Positions 52,061 through 60,949 of a stretch of 64,000 nt of DNA are shown piece after piece. The stretch's first letter is position 1. The number at the start of each line of letters is the position of its first letter. The notes under the pieces are model-generated. The model ran no database searches. It had not been told where the DNA came from and was given only the letters and a program-made list of their open reading frames with translations. Where the stretch lies: the NCBI GenBank assembly GCA_019973155.2, contig BPQB01000079.1:1-64000 (forward strand), read 5' to 3'. The position numbers and the translations under genes are program-made. The stretch is from Phanerochaete sordida (Eukaryota; Basidiomycota; Agaricomycetes; Polyporales; Phanerochaetaceae).

Positions 52061-52520
52061 GCGGGGGCCGCGCGCGGCGCGTGTACGAGTAGTGTATGTA
52101 CGGACTGGATATCCTCTGAGCAGTGTATTTTGCCGAAGCATCCCCCCGTGTGTTCAGCGAAGCGTGGCCCGGGGTGCCCAGAGCGTGGTCTCCGCCGCGC
52201 CATCCGCCGCGACCCGTGCAATCTGACGCAGCGTGGGTGCGCGCCAGGGTCCTCTCCGGTGGGCCCCAAGCTATCTGCCCATCGCGTGCTCTCGCCGTGC
52301 GAGCGAGCGCAGCGGGCGTAGGCAGGCCGCCGCGTGCCTGGGGAACAAGGCAGAGATCAATTAGGAGGGCAAGCTGCACGGGGCGGGCCATAATACACCT
52401 AACACCGAGCCGGGCCTCGCTCCCCGCACCCATCTTCCCCTTATACCCCACGCCCAGCGGCGGCCGCCCGCTCCGCATACACACCCAGTGCACAAGCCTT
52501 ACCGAAAACCGACCCCTGCC
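52061..52520. other. Spacer upstream of the single-pass membrane protein gene
   Basis: 460 bases between CEF1 and the next start codon. No gene seen. AT-rich short words (CCATAATACACC near 52390, CTTATACCCC near 52440) might serve as core promoter elements. Confidence 0.35.
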
Positions 52521-53613
52521 ATGCCCGCGCCGGCCGCCGCAGCGGTCAGCACCGCCACCCGCGTCGTGGTCGAGACGCCGAGCGGCACCATCATCACGAC
52601 GACCGTCTTCCCCACCGCCGCGCCGACGGCGACCAGCGGGAGCGAGGGCGCCGCGCCCGCGCCGCACGCCGCCGTCGACAGCGTGCCCGTCGCGGCCATC
52701 GCAGGCGGCGCCGTCGCCGGCGTCGTGCTCGCCGTCGCGGCCGTGATCGCCTGGCACCTGTGGGGCAGGAGCATCAAGCGCAAGGAGGCGGAGAAGCGCA
52801 AGCAGGCGGTGCGTCCCTGGTGCTCTGCGTGGCGGGCTTTGCGTCCTGACTCCCGACGTGCACACAGTTCGCGTTCTTCCAGGTCCGCGAGAACACCCGC
52901 CACAACGCCTCGTCGCTCTCACGGCCGCAGAGCTCGTACCGCCCGGCGTCGACCGCGAGCAGCACGGCCGCGCGCAAGGTCAAGTTCGTCTCGCTCGATC
53001 CGCGGACGACGTTCAGCGACCCCAACAGCTCGGCGGCGACGGAGAAGGAGAAGGACGGTGCGTGCGCGCTTTCATTGTCCAGTGATAACATGCTCAGATG
53101 GGGCCCGCAGCCGCCGACTCTACCGACTCTATCCCAAGCCTGCCCTCCACCGCTCGCCTCCTCAGCCATGCACCCGCACGGCCGAGCCCCCTCGCCAAGA
53201 GCGTTACACCACCCGACGAATCGCCGTCACCGTCCGCAGAAGCCTCCGCACCGCTCCTGCCAGAGCGACCGAGCCCCGTGCGGAGCAACACCGACGCCTC
53301 GAAGGGCTCGGGGCCGCCCACGAGCTGGCGGATACCGGCTGGGACGCTCGAGCCGCCGCGGCGGCTGAGCCACAAGAGCTCGACCGCGAGCAGCGTGTCC
53401 GTGTACTCGAACCAGAGCGGCGAGGAACGCCAGATACGGGCGCCCCCGAGCCTCATCATGGCTGCGCTTGGCCAGCAGGACCCCTCGCAGCCGCTTATCC
53501 CAGAATACACCCCTGCGCAGCGGCTGTCCGCCACCGAGAGCGAGGAACCCAATCGTTTGTCGCACGTTAGTGCGACCTCGACCTCGTCGCGCGAAGTTGG
53601 CATCGCGCGATGA
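52521..53613 (+). CDS. Single-pass membrane protein with Ser/Pro-rich cytoplasmic tail
   Basis: The extracellular part is short and Thr/Ala-rich (V-V-E-T-P-S-G-T-I-I-T-T-T-V-F-P-T). A clear transmembrane helix follows (I-A-G-G-A-V-A-G-V-V-L-A-V-A-A-V-I-A-W), then a stop-transfer K-R-K-E-A-E-K-R-K. The long tail is Ser/Pro-rich with R-R-L-S-H-K-S-S-T-A-S-S and P-S-P-S-A-E phospho-site-like runs. Two introns lie after the membrane segment. This layout resembles fungal mid2-like or WSC-adjacent surface proteins, but no N-terminal signal or cysteine domain is visible, so I leave it unnamed. About 310 residues. Confidence 0.65.
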
Positions 53614-53902
53614 CCTTTGTTGTATAATAATACCCAGGACTTGCGGGACTGTGCTTCCCCCTGGACTGTTTCCATCGGTCGTGTGACGATCACAGCTAAT
53701 GACTTTTTATGCTCCTTAATGCTTTCAGACCTATACCGAACATATGTTAGTCCACGGACCTTGCTTACGACCGTACCTGCTTTCTAGTTGTGTTTTGTCC
53801 TTCCGCATCACTCATATTACTTGCGATGTACTTATAGAAATGTAATGATCGCCGGTTGCGTAGCTACGCACGCAAGGAATCTATGTAATGCTTTGCTTCA
53901 GG
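53614..53902. other. Convergent intergenic region
   Basis: About 290 AT-richer bases between the membrane-protein gene and MIC19, with 3' flank character. A short last MIC19 exon may reach a few bases into it. Confidence 0.35.
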
Positions 53903-54578
53903 TCAGCGTGTGTGCAATGCAGCCAAAGCGCGAAGGGCACGCACCTGCTCTACTTTCGCAACAGAGTTTTTGAACTCGTTCACTTCCCGGAAGCAGTCGA
54001 GAGTGGTCGTGGGATGTGATCTGCAACATACGTTCATGCCCTGGCCCAATGAAAGCAGCCGTGCACGCACTTGTAGCAGTTTACGACAGCCTCAGTCTTG
54101 GCCTGCACCTCCGGGAACTCGCTGAGGGCCCTGCGCGTCTGGAACCGCTCGACCTTCTGCCGGAGCTCCTCGAGGTCGCCCATGAGCGCCGCGCTGCTCT
54201 TCACGCCGCCGGCCGCGCCCGCACCGTCCGCACCGTCTGCGGCGCCGGCCATCGCGCGCTCGCGGTCGAGGTTCTCCTTCTCGAGCGCACGCTCGATCTC
54301 CGCGCGCACCTGCGCCTCCTCCTCGCGCAGGTGCGCGAGCTCGGCCTGGATGCGCCCGCGGATCTGCGCGTCGATGCTGCTCTGCCGCGCGGGCGACGGC
54401 GCGGGCGAGGCGCTGTGGTCGACGAGCTCGTTCACGACGTCCTCGGAGAACTGCCCGCGGGTGGTGAGCCTCGGTGTGCGGGGCCGCGCGCGCGGGCGCG
54501 GGCTGTGCGCACCTGGATGGGGGTCTCGACGCGGAAGACCTGCTCGTCGCTGTCAGACTTGGACTGGCTGGCACCCAT
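53903..54578 (-). CDS. MIC19: MICOS complex subunit MIC19 (CHCH protein)
   Basis: Part of the MICOS complex that shapes crista junctions on the intermembrane-space side of the inner membrane. It starts M-G-A-S-Q-S-K-S-D-S, a classic N-myristoylation signal known for MIC19. Next come V-E-T-P-I-Q, and after an intron V-N-E-L-V-D. A charged coiled coil (R-I-Q-A-E-L-A-H-L-R-E-E-E to R-Q-K-V-E-R-F-Q) leads to the CHCH region: C-Y-K, an intron, then D-C-F-R-E-V-N-E-F-K. The two cysteines are ten residues apart. The stop at 53903-53905 holds if there is no further intron; a GTGCGT donor after V-E-Q could instead lead to a tiny last exon. Confidence 0.8.
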
Positions 54579-54964
54579 GGCGGGCAGGGAGGTGAGGGAC
54601 GGGTGTGAAGACGGTCATGCCTCTCAAGCGGCCTGCCTGCGTCCGCACCCGATTGACGCTCAAAGGCGCTCTCCGCGTGCACACGCTCATTTGGAAGGTC
54701 TTATTTGAGCACCTTCAACTTTTGCCAGTTCCTCAACGTCTCGTATGCCTTCACGCCAGCCGGATATCATGCACAGATGTCAAAGCACAAGAAAGCATTG
54801 GGGAAAGCATCTAGACACAACAGCGTACAGCAACGCCGCTACTTTTGGGGGTATGCGTGCCAGCCGGCAGCACCAACAAACGTACAGTCCAACCCGCTCT
54901 CCATCCAGTCTCCGAGAAATAATGATACATCGCCCACCACCGCTCTCCGTGCGCGAGACCGCGC
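54579..54964. other. Spacer between MIC19 and ILV5
   Basis: 386 bases holding the MIC19 upstream region and the ILV5 3' flank. No gene seen. Confidence 0.35.
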
Positions 54965-56342
54965 CTAGTTTTGCGAGTCGGGGCGGAGCGAGCGCACGAC
55001 CTTGCCGGCGCGCCAGATCTCCTGGTCGTCGATCTCCTTGAGCTCGCGTGCGAGGTCCTGGCGGTAGGTCGGGCGCGAGTTCCACTCGAGCGACTTGCGC
55101 GTCTCGGTGCCGTTCTTGACGGACTCGTACAGCTTCTCGAACACGGGCAGGTTCGTCTTCTCGAAGATCGGTGCCCAGTCCAGAGCACCGCGACGCGCGG
55201 TGGTCGAACACGCGTTGTACATGTAGTCCATGCTGGCGACAGAGTCAGCACGGTAATGAACTGAAAAATGCATCTCTACTCACCCGTACTGGCCGATCAA
55301 GGGGTAGAGCGACTGGGTCGCCTCCTCGACGGTCTCGTTAAATGCCTCAGACGGGGTGTGGCCGTTGGCACGGAGGACCTTGTACTGGGCGAGGAAGAGG
55401 CCCTGGATGGCGCCCATGAGGACACCACGCTCGCCGTACAGGTCGGAGTAGACCTCCTTCTCGAAGGTGGTCTCGTACATGTAGCCAGAGCCAATAGCGA
55501 CACCGAGCGCGACGGCCTTCTCCTTGGCCTTGCCGGTGACGTCTTGCCAGACAGCGACGGACGAGTTGATGCCGCGGCCCTCCTTGAAGAGCGTGCGGAC
55601 GGTGCGGCCGGAGCCCTTGGGCGCGACGAGGATGACGTCGACATCCTTGGGCGGGACGACCTTCGTGTCCTTGTCGTAGACGACAGAGAAGCCGTGGGAG
55701 AAGTAGAGGGTCTTGCCCTTGGTGATCAGGGGCGCGACCGTCGGCCATGTCTGCGACTGGGCAGCGTCGGAGAGGAGGTTCATGATGATGGTACCACGCT
55801 TGATGGCCTCCTCGATGGGGAACAGGGTCTCGCCAGGGACCTGTGGGACGTCAGTGACACGTAAAGCGTGCAGGCGCGGCGCTACGCACCCAGCCGTCCT
55901 CCTGCGCCTGCTTCCAGGACTCGCCGCCCTCACGGACACCGACAATGACGTTGAGGCCATTGTCGCGGGCGTTGAGGCCCTGTCCGTGGCCCTGCGAGCC
56001 GTAGCCGATGAGCGCGAGGGTGTCGTTCTTGAAGTAGTCCTGGAGCTTGGCGAGGGGCCAGTCGCTCCGCTCGTAGACGACCTCCTTCGTGCCGGCGAAG
56101 TCAAGGGTCTTGACACCGCGGGTCTGCTGCTGTGTGCGTGTCTGTGTGAGCGGCGCGCGGTGCCAGCGCGAGCCACGGCGGCGTACCTGGACGGCGGAGG
56201 CCCTGGCCGGCGCGGCCGCGACGGTGCGCGCGAGGAGCGAGTAGGACGCACGCTGCGACTGGGCGGCGGCGTTGGCGGCGGTGCGGGGAGCGCGACGGGC
56301 GGCGGCGCGGAGGGCCTGTGCAGAGCGTGTGGCGAAGGACAT
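54965..56342 (-). CDS. ILV5: Ketol-acid reductoisomerase, mitochondrial
   Basis: Catalyses the NADPH- and Mg-dependent second step of valine and isoleucine synthesis in mitochondria. The first exon encodes a presequence rich in Arg, Ala and Ser (M-S-F-A-T-R-S-A-Q-A-L-R-A-A). After an intron come G-V-K-T-L-D-F-A-G-T-K and the Rossmann motif I-G-Y-G-S-Q-G-H-G-Q-G. The catalytic region includes A-P-K-G-S-G-R-T-V-R, S-D-L-Y-G-E-R-G-V-L and a knotted C-terminal domain with N-A-C-S-T-T-A-R-R-G-A-L-D-W. It ends R-P-D-S-Q-N. Three introns. About 400 residues, the short fungal form. Confidence 0.95.
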
Positions 56343-57257
56343 GGTGGATGGGAGTGAGACGTGTCCGTGACTCGGGCAGGCTTTTGAACCAAACGTTCGA
56401 GTCAAGTCCGACCCCACAGCGCTTATCATCACCTTCACACAACCCTCGCGCCATTCGCCCACGGCCGATCTTCATTTTCTCCTCCACCCGAGAAATATTT
56501 CCCTATCTCCGTTGGCTGCGAGTCAATGTCCCAGCGAGCCCCGTTTTCTTCAGGAATTGTCGCACAGCGGCGGCTCGAACGGGCGACCTCAGGTGACGCT
56601 CAATCTGCCAATCACCACACAAGTATTTCCCACCATTATTCGAAGCGAAGGTTCGCGGCGATGTGCACGGGGCACAGTCCACGGGGACGAGTGCTCACTC
56701 TTGAGACGGACAGCGTGAGATGCGTGATGCTGGGTAATACTCGGCTCAGTCGCGTCACCACAGCGGGCTCGACGCTTGCCTCCGCGAAAGCGAGCGCGGC
56801 ACACGAACACGCGGTCGCGGAACGCAAGCAAAAGCGGCCAGAGACCAGTAGAGCGGATTCCAAGACCACAGTTATATTGGCAATCCATACAAAGCCCCGG
56901 ACGACACGGAAGCAGCATCGCCGCATGGCCCGCGAGCGATGGGCGTGGCTCGCCACAGATCTCGCGCATGCTTCGAGTCGCCGACGCTGACACGGAGGCC
57001 TGGAGCGTTGCAGGCCTGGCGCAGCACGCACGCTGCAAAGAAACGCAGGTCAGCACATATCAGGATACTGCAAAGGGACCACGCACGAAATGACGGAGGA
57101 CAGCACGCGCCACCAGACGCGACTCGTGCGGGGCGTCTCCGCCGCGCAGCCTGAGCAGTCGAACATCCGCGGCGTCTTCGCTGCGCGCGCGACGCCACCT
57201 GGCGCCGAGCCTCGAGGTCGACAGGGCTGCCCTGGTGGCGACGTCGCTGACCGAGGA
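56343..57257. other. Spacer upstream of ILV5
   Basis: About 900 bases with no supported gene. It includes the ILV5 promoter on its left side. A tRNA-like T-loop (TTCGAGC near 56575, minus strand) was checked and does not fold into a tRNA. Confidence 0.35.
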
Positions 57258-57720
57258 TGTCGCGGGCTGGCCGACGGAAAACGAGTGCGCATGCTAGTTC
57301 CTCGCTCGCGCGAGTACTAATCCTGAGGACCACGGAAAGGTCTGCGCCAGGGCAGCCACGGACAGGTGACTTGGCGCCGCGGCCGCCCCTCCCTCAGGAT
57401 GGTGCCAGCTGCCCGCGGACGCTTCTGTCAAAGCAGAGGTCAGCCTGTGGTCGCGCAAGGTCAAGGATGGTGGGCACTCACGATGTTCGCGCGCTGGCAC
57501 CGCTGACCGGGCGAGGGGGCCAATCAACCCCGGTCCTTGTTGTCGCTCCTGTGAAGCTAGAAACGTAGACGGCAGGGAGGTGAGCGCAGGGCGATGATGA
57601 AGAGCGAGCAGAAACCCCAGGGTCGACCTGCGGCGGCACCCGACAGGTCGCGGCCGGGCCTACCGTATGGTCCAGGGTCCAGGCGGTCGGGCGTGCGCGG
57701 CAGTGAGGGTCGTGGCGTGC
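57258..57720 (-). repeat. Tandemly duplicated block, copy 2, with conserved 57-nt intron-like segment
   Basis: This block matches 59460-59925 closely over its whole length. On the minus strand it has a donor GTGAGT at 57481, a branch-like GGCTGAC and an acceptor GACAG at 57425, a 57-nt intron. The exon side reads AAGCGTCCGCGGGCAGCTGG and closes with CCTCAGGAT, complementary to ATCCTGAGG. One minus-strand frame stays open in copies 2 and 3, but the base changes between them are mostly amino-acid changing, so coding is not supported. Confidence 0.65.
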
Positions 57721-58176
57721 TAGCTGCGGGGGCAAGGGGAGCAAGCGTCAGTGCGTCAGTGCTAGCCCCAGGAACTAGGCGTCCCGGAGTATTAAGTATT
57801 ATGTACACGTCCGAGTCCAGTAGCGAAGCCGAGTCCTGTTTTTCTAATTTCCTATTTTCAACTTTTTTCTGTCTTTTCTGTCTTTTCCGAAGTATCCCGC
57901 CAAGGGCAGGAGAACGCCGCCCCCGCCGCCGCCTCCTTGAGAGACGGGACGAGGACGGGGCAAGCCGTTGGCCACCCGCGGACGGACGAGCGACGCAGGC
58001 TGCGCCTTTCCTGCGCCGCCCGCCCGCCCAGCGAGTACGCGACCGCGGGACTGCCAGCCTCCCGGGGCCAAGCCCCGCCTGCAGCATCCCGGGGGCCTTG
58101 GGCCCCTCCGCCCAGGCCGCGCCCACCCGCTGAGCCCCAGAGCACGCCGAAAGAGAAACGCGAAAGCAGAGAGAAA

Positions 58177-58572
58177 TCAGAACAGCTCCGCCCGAACAGC
58201 CGCGATGTGCGCCCGCGCCTCCAGCATCTCGAAGCCCTCGCGGCGGTACTTGATGTCGCGCCGGGCGGCGGCGGCGGCGAGCGGGATGAGCGTGAGCTGG
58301 TAGTCGTGTGCCGGGAAGTCGAGGTCGGGCTCGGGAGTCGGGTCCGGGATCGCGCTGACGGAGTGGTAGACGATCTCGGGCGTGCGCTGCGCCTCGGCGA
58401 GCGAGATGAGGTCGGTGCGGCGGTGCATTGAGACGAAGGCGACGGGCGGGAGCGGGGCCGGGGCGGAGGGGCGGGGCGAGCTGCTGGCGGTGCTGACAGT
58501 GTCGGCGGCCGAGGTGCTGAGGGTGTCCTTCGACCCGCGAAGGACGTTACGGATAGCGGCAAAGCGAGGCAT
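58177..58572 (-). CDS. Small orphan protein, MPRF subfamily, copy A
   Basis: A single-exon gene of 131 codons. The family is unknown to me. It shares with the copy at 60.4 kb the N terminus M-P-R-F-x-A-x-x-x-V-L-R-G-x-K-D-T, the core D-L-I-S-L-A-E-A-Q-R-T-P-E-I-V-Y-H-S (about residues 56-75) and the C-terminal block P-L-A-x-A-A-A-R-x-D-I-K-x-R. The core also occurs in the protein at 29.4 kb. Stop codons align between the two copies. No signal peptide or membrane segment. Divergence between the copies lies mainly in the Ser/Pro-rich linker. Confidence 0.7.
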   Translation of the reverse strand: MPRFAAIRNVLRGSKDTLSTSAADTVSTASSSPRPSAPAPLPPVAFVSMHRRTDLISLAEAQRTPEIVYHSVSAIPDPTPEPDLDFPAHDYQLTLIPLAAAAARRDIKYRREGFEMLEARAHIAAVRAELF

Positions 58573-59459
58573 AGCGTAGGTGAGAGGCGGGGGTGAGGGT
58601 GAGGTAGGAAGAGTCTGTAGTAGTCAGGATGCAAAGGAGTCTGGGGGTCGTGAATCTGCGGGCACATCCTATGTATGCCCTTGGTGCGGCTGACATTAGA
58701 TCGTGGCGGTAGTGTCAGCCTCGCGGGAGGAGCGGCAGGGCTCGAGACCCGGCCTAAAAAGCGATTGACGTTCGATGCTTCTCTCCTCAGGGGCCGCACA
58801 GACGTCGTGCACCCAGGGGGTGCGTGCTTTGTATCGGCGATGACACCCCTGGGTGACGACCGTGGAAGCCGGACACTGGGCGACAGTGTGCAGCAGAGGT
58901 GTTAGCTCTCTTGCGGGGCTTGTACGCAATCACAGCGACGTGCTCGTGTCTGTTGACAACATGAAGATGTCTCTCGAATAGGGAGACGCGAGTGACCTAG
59001 ACGGCGAATGCATGGGCTCCAAGTGTCATAGTGTGTAGAGACAACGACGTACATGATGCGCAGAGCGAACAAGGCAAGAGCTCTTAGCAGACTGCTGCTA
59101 AAGTCCAGACCGCGTCGATAACACTACAGCACCATCTCATGGCTGGTAGGTCATTCACGCTAGCCAGAAGCCAGACAGGGTACAGCTCGGGCCAGCGTGC
59201 GGTCGCTGTCACTGCCACGGCGAGGTCCAAGTGCGGCATTCTCTGGGTACGCAACATTATCCAGGCATTCTAAATGCGCCATATGATAAGTTATTGCGAT
59301 ATTTATGACCATACATACAATCTGAGTGCGAGTCGATGAAGGGCAAGTCCAAGCTGCACACGCCGCGAAAAGCGGAAACTCAACTCCTCGTGGCGCGGCG
59401 ACGGCCGAAACGGAGAGACGCTCGTGTCCTCGGCGACTCGGGCGGGCACTGGACGCGGG
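58573..59459. other. Spacer with the promoter of copy A
   Basis: About 890 bases upstream of copy A and downstream of the next duplicated block. Apart from the promoter boxes nothing is recognised. Confidence 0.35.
58665..58720 (-). promoter_or_regulatory. GGCTGAC box and TATA-like box of copy A
   Basis: On the minus strand GGCTGAC (58714-58720) is followed 42 bp downstream by ATACATAGGATG (58665-58676), about 100 nt before the start codon. The same pair precedes copy B and, with a better TATA, the 29-kb relative. Confidence 0.6.
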
Positions 59460-59925
59460 CGAGCGAGCTTGCGGTGCCGACGAACGCGCATGTTAGTTCC
59501 CTGCACGAGCAGGTACTAATCCTGAGGACCTCGGAAAGGTCTGCGCCAGGACGGCCGCGGACAAGTGACTTGGCGCCGCGGCCGCCCCTCCCTCAGGGTG
59601 GTGCCAGCTGCCCGCGAACGCTTCTAAGAAAGCAGATGTCAGCCTCGAGTCGCGCTCGCTCAAAGGCGGAGGGGACTCACGATGTCCGCGCGGTGGCACC
59701 GCCGACCGGGCGAGGGGAGCCAGGCCCTCCCCCGGTCCTTGTTGTCGGCGCTGTGGGGCTAGAAAAGTAGAGGGCAGGGAGGTGAACGCAGGTCGATGAT
59801 GACGAGCGAGCAGAAATCCCAGGGTCGACCTGCGGCGGCACCCGACAGGCCGCGGCCGGGCCTACCGTGAGCTCCAGGGTCCAGGCGGTCGGGCGTGCGC
59901 GTGCAGTGAGGGTCGTGGTCGGCCA
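59460..59925 (-). repeat. Tandemly duplicated block, copy 3, with conserved 57-nt intron-like segment
   Basis: Closely matches 57258-57720. Donor GTGAGT at 59680, branch-like GGCTGACAT, acceptor CTTAG at 59624, again 57 nt. The exon side reads AAGCGTTCGCGGGCAGCTGG. Its hairpin ends ACCCTGAGG and CCTCAGGAT pair with one mismatch. It lies about 710 bp downstream of copy B's stop, as the other block lies about 700 bp downstream of copy A's stop. Confidence 0.65.
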
Positions 59926-60388
59926 GCCTGTGTGGGCAAAGACATCAGTGCAAAGGGGCGAACCCCACAGCCCAGAGGGCGTCTACTCCAGATAGTCCAT
60001 GTCCATAGCCAAGCACGAAGGAGCAACTGAAAGAAGGCAGAAGAAGAAAGGTCCAAGCAGAGAAAACGCAAGAGTAAAAGAAAATCAAACAAGGGAAGGT
60101 CGCCCTCGCGCCGTTAACACTCAGCCGAGCAGTTCCCTCCAACAAGCGGGCGCGCACACCGCTGCCTTCAGTCCCCACCGACCTCGCGCGCCCGGACACG
60201 CGAGCGGAGGCGCCCCGTCAGCCACACGCCGCGGAACGACGACCGACGCCCACCGCGCACATGGACGCCGGCCGCCGCCCGCACGACGCGGACCGTTGGG
60301 ACCGCCAGCCTCCCCGACCCGGCGCGTCACCAGGGCCTTGAGCCCCTCAGCCCGGGCCCCGAAAGTAAAAGCAGGAACAACGAGGAAA

Positions 60389-60829
60389 TCAGAGCCCCGC
60401 CGCACTCACCAGCGCCAGGTACCGCTGCGCCTCCCGGAGCTCGAAGCCCTCGCCGCGGCGCTTGATGTCCGGGCGTGCCGCAGCGACGGCGAGCGGGAGG
60501 AGCTTGGCCTGGCAGCCCCACTCTGCGACGGCGACGGAGCGGTAGACGATGTCGGCGCGGCGCTGGGCGTCCGCGAGCGCGACGAGGCGCGGGGCGGGGC
60601 CGTGCGTCTTGCGGAGGGGCGGGGCCGGCGCGGGGACCCAGCCGTTGTCGTCGGGGCGCGGCGTGACGGGGCGCCGGTAGAAGTCGTCGTCCCAGGTGAT
60701 CGGCATGACGGGCGGCGGGAGCAGGGAGTCGCCGTCGGCCGCGAAGGGGTCGAGGTCGAACGCCGGGTACTGGAGGGTGGTGTCCTTCGGCCCGCGAAGG
60801 ACGGTGTGAACGGCGTTGAAACGAGGCAT
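60389..60829 (-). CDS. Small orphan protein, MPRF subfamily, copy B
   Basis: A single-exon gene of 146 codons, tandem paralog of the gene at 58.2 kb. It starts M-P-R-F-N-A-V-H-T-V-L-R-G-P-K-D-T, has the core L-V-A-L-A-D-A-Q-R-R-A-D-I-V-Y-R-S, and ends with P-L-A-V-A-A-A-R-P-D-I-K-R-R-G-E-G-F-E and L-V-S-A-A-G-L. The middle linker is longer than in copy A and contains W-D-D-D-F-Y-R-R-P. A GTGAGT near the end could act as a donor, but the stop position agrees with copy A without splicing. Function unknown. Confidence 0.7.
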   Translation of the reverse strand: MPRFNAVHTVLRGPKDTTLQYPAFDLDPFAADGDSLLPPPVMPITWDDDFYRRPVTPRPDDNGWVPAPAPPLRKTHGPAPRLVALADAQRRADIVYRSVAVAEWGCQAKLLPLAVAAARPDIKRRGEGFELREAQRYLALVSAAGL

Positions 60830-60892
60830 AGCGTAGAGTATGTACGTGCAGGTGCGGTACACGGTGTGGTGGAGACGCAGGACGCGAAGACG

Positions 60893-60949
60893 CGTCCTAT
60901 GTACTGCTTGCGCGACTTGCATCCGACGATCCACGCCCGGATGTCAGCC
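60893..60949 (-). promoter_or_regulatory. GGCTGAC box and TATA-like box of copy B
   Basis: On the minus strand GGCTGAC (60943-60949) and GTACATAGGACG (60893-60904) lie 43 bp apart, about 70-115 nt upstream of the start codon at 60829. Confidence 0.6.

Noticed and set aside
56560..56640. Possible minus-strand tRNA (T-loop-like TTCGAGC)
   Set aside because: The flanking bases cannot form the five-pair T stem and no cloverleaf is possible.
57594..57700. Plus-strand frame M-M-K-S-E-Q-K in block 2 and M-M-T-S-E-Q-K in block 3
   Set aside because: Similar only because the DNA is duplicated; block 3 stops early and there is no independent support.
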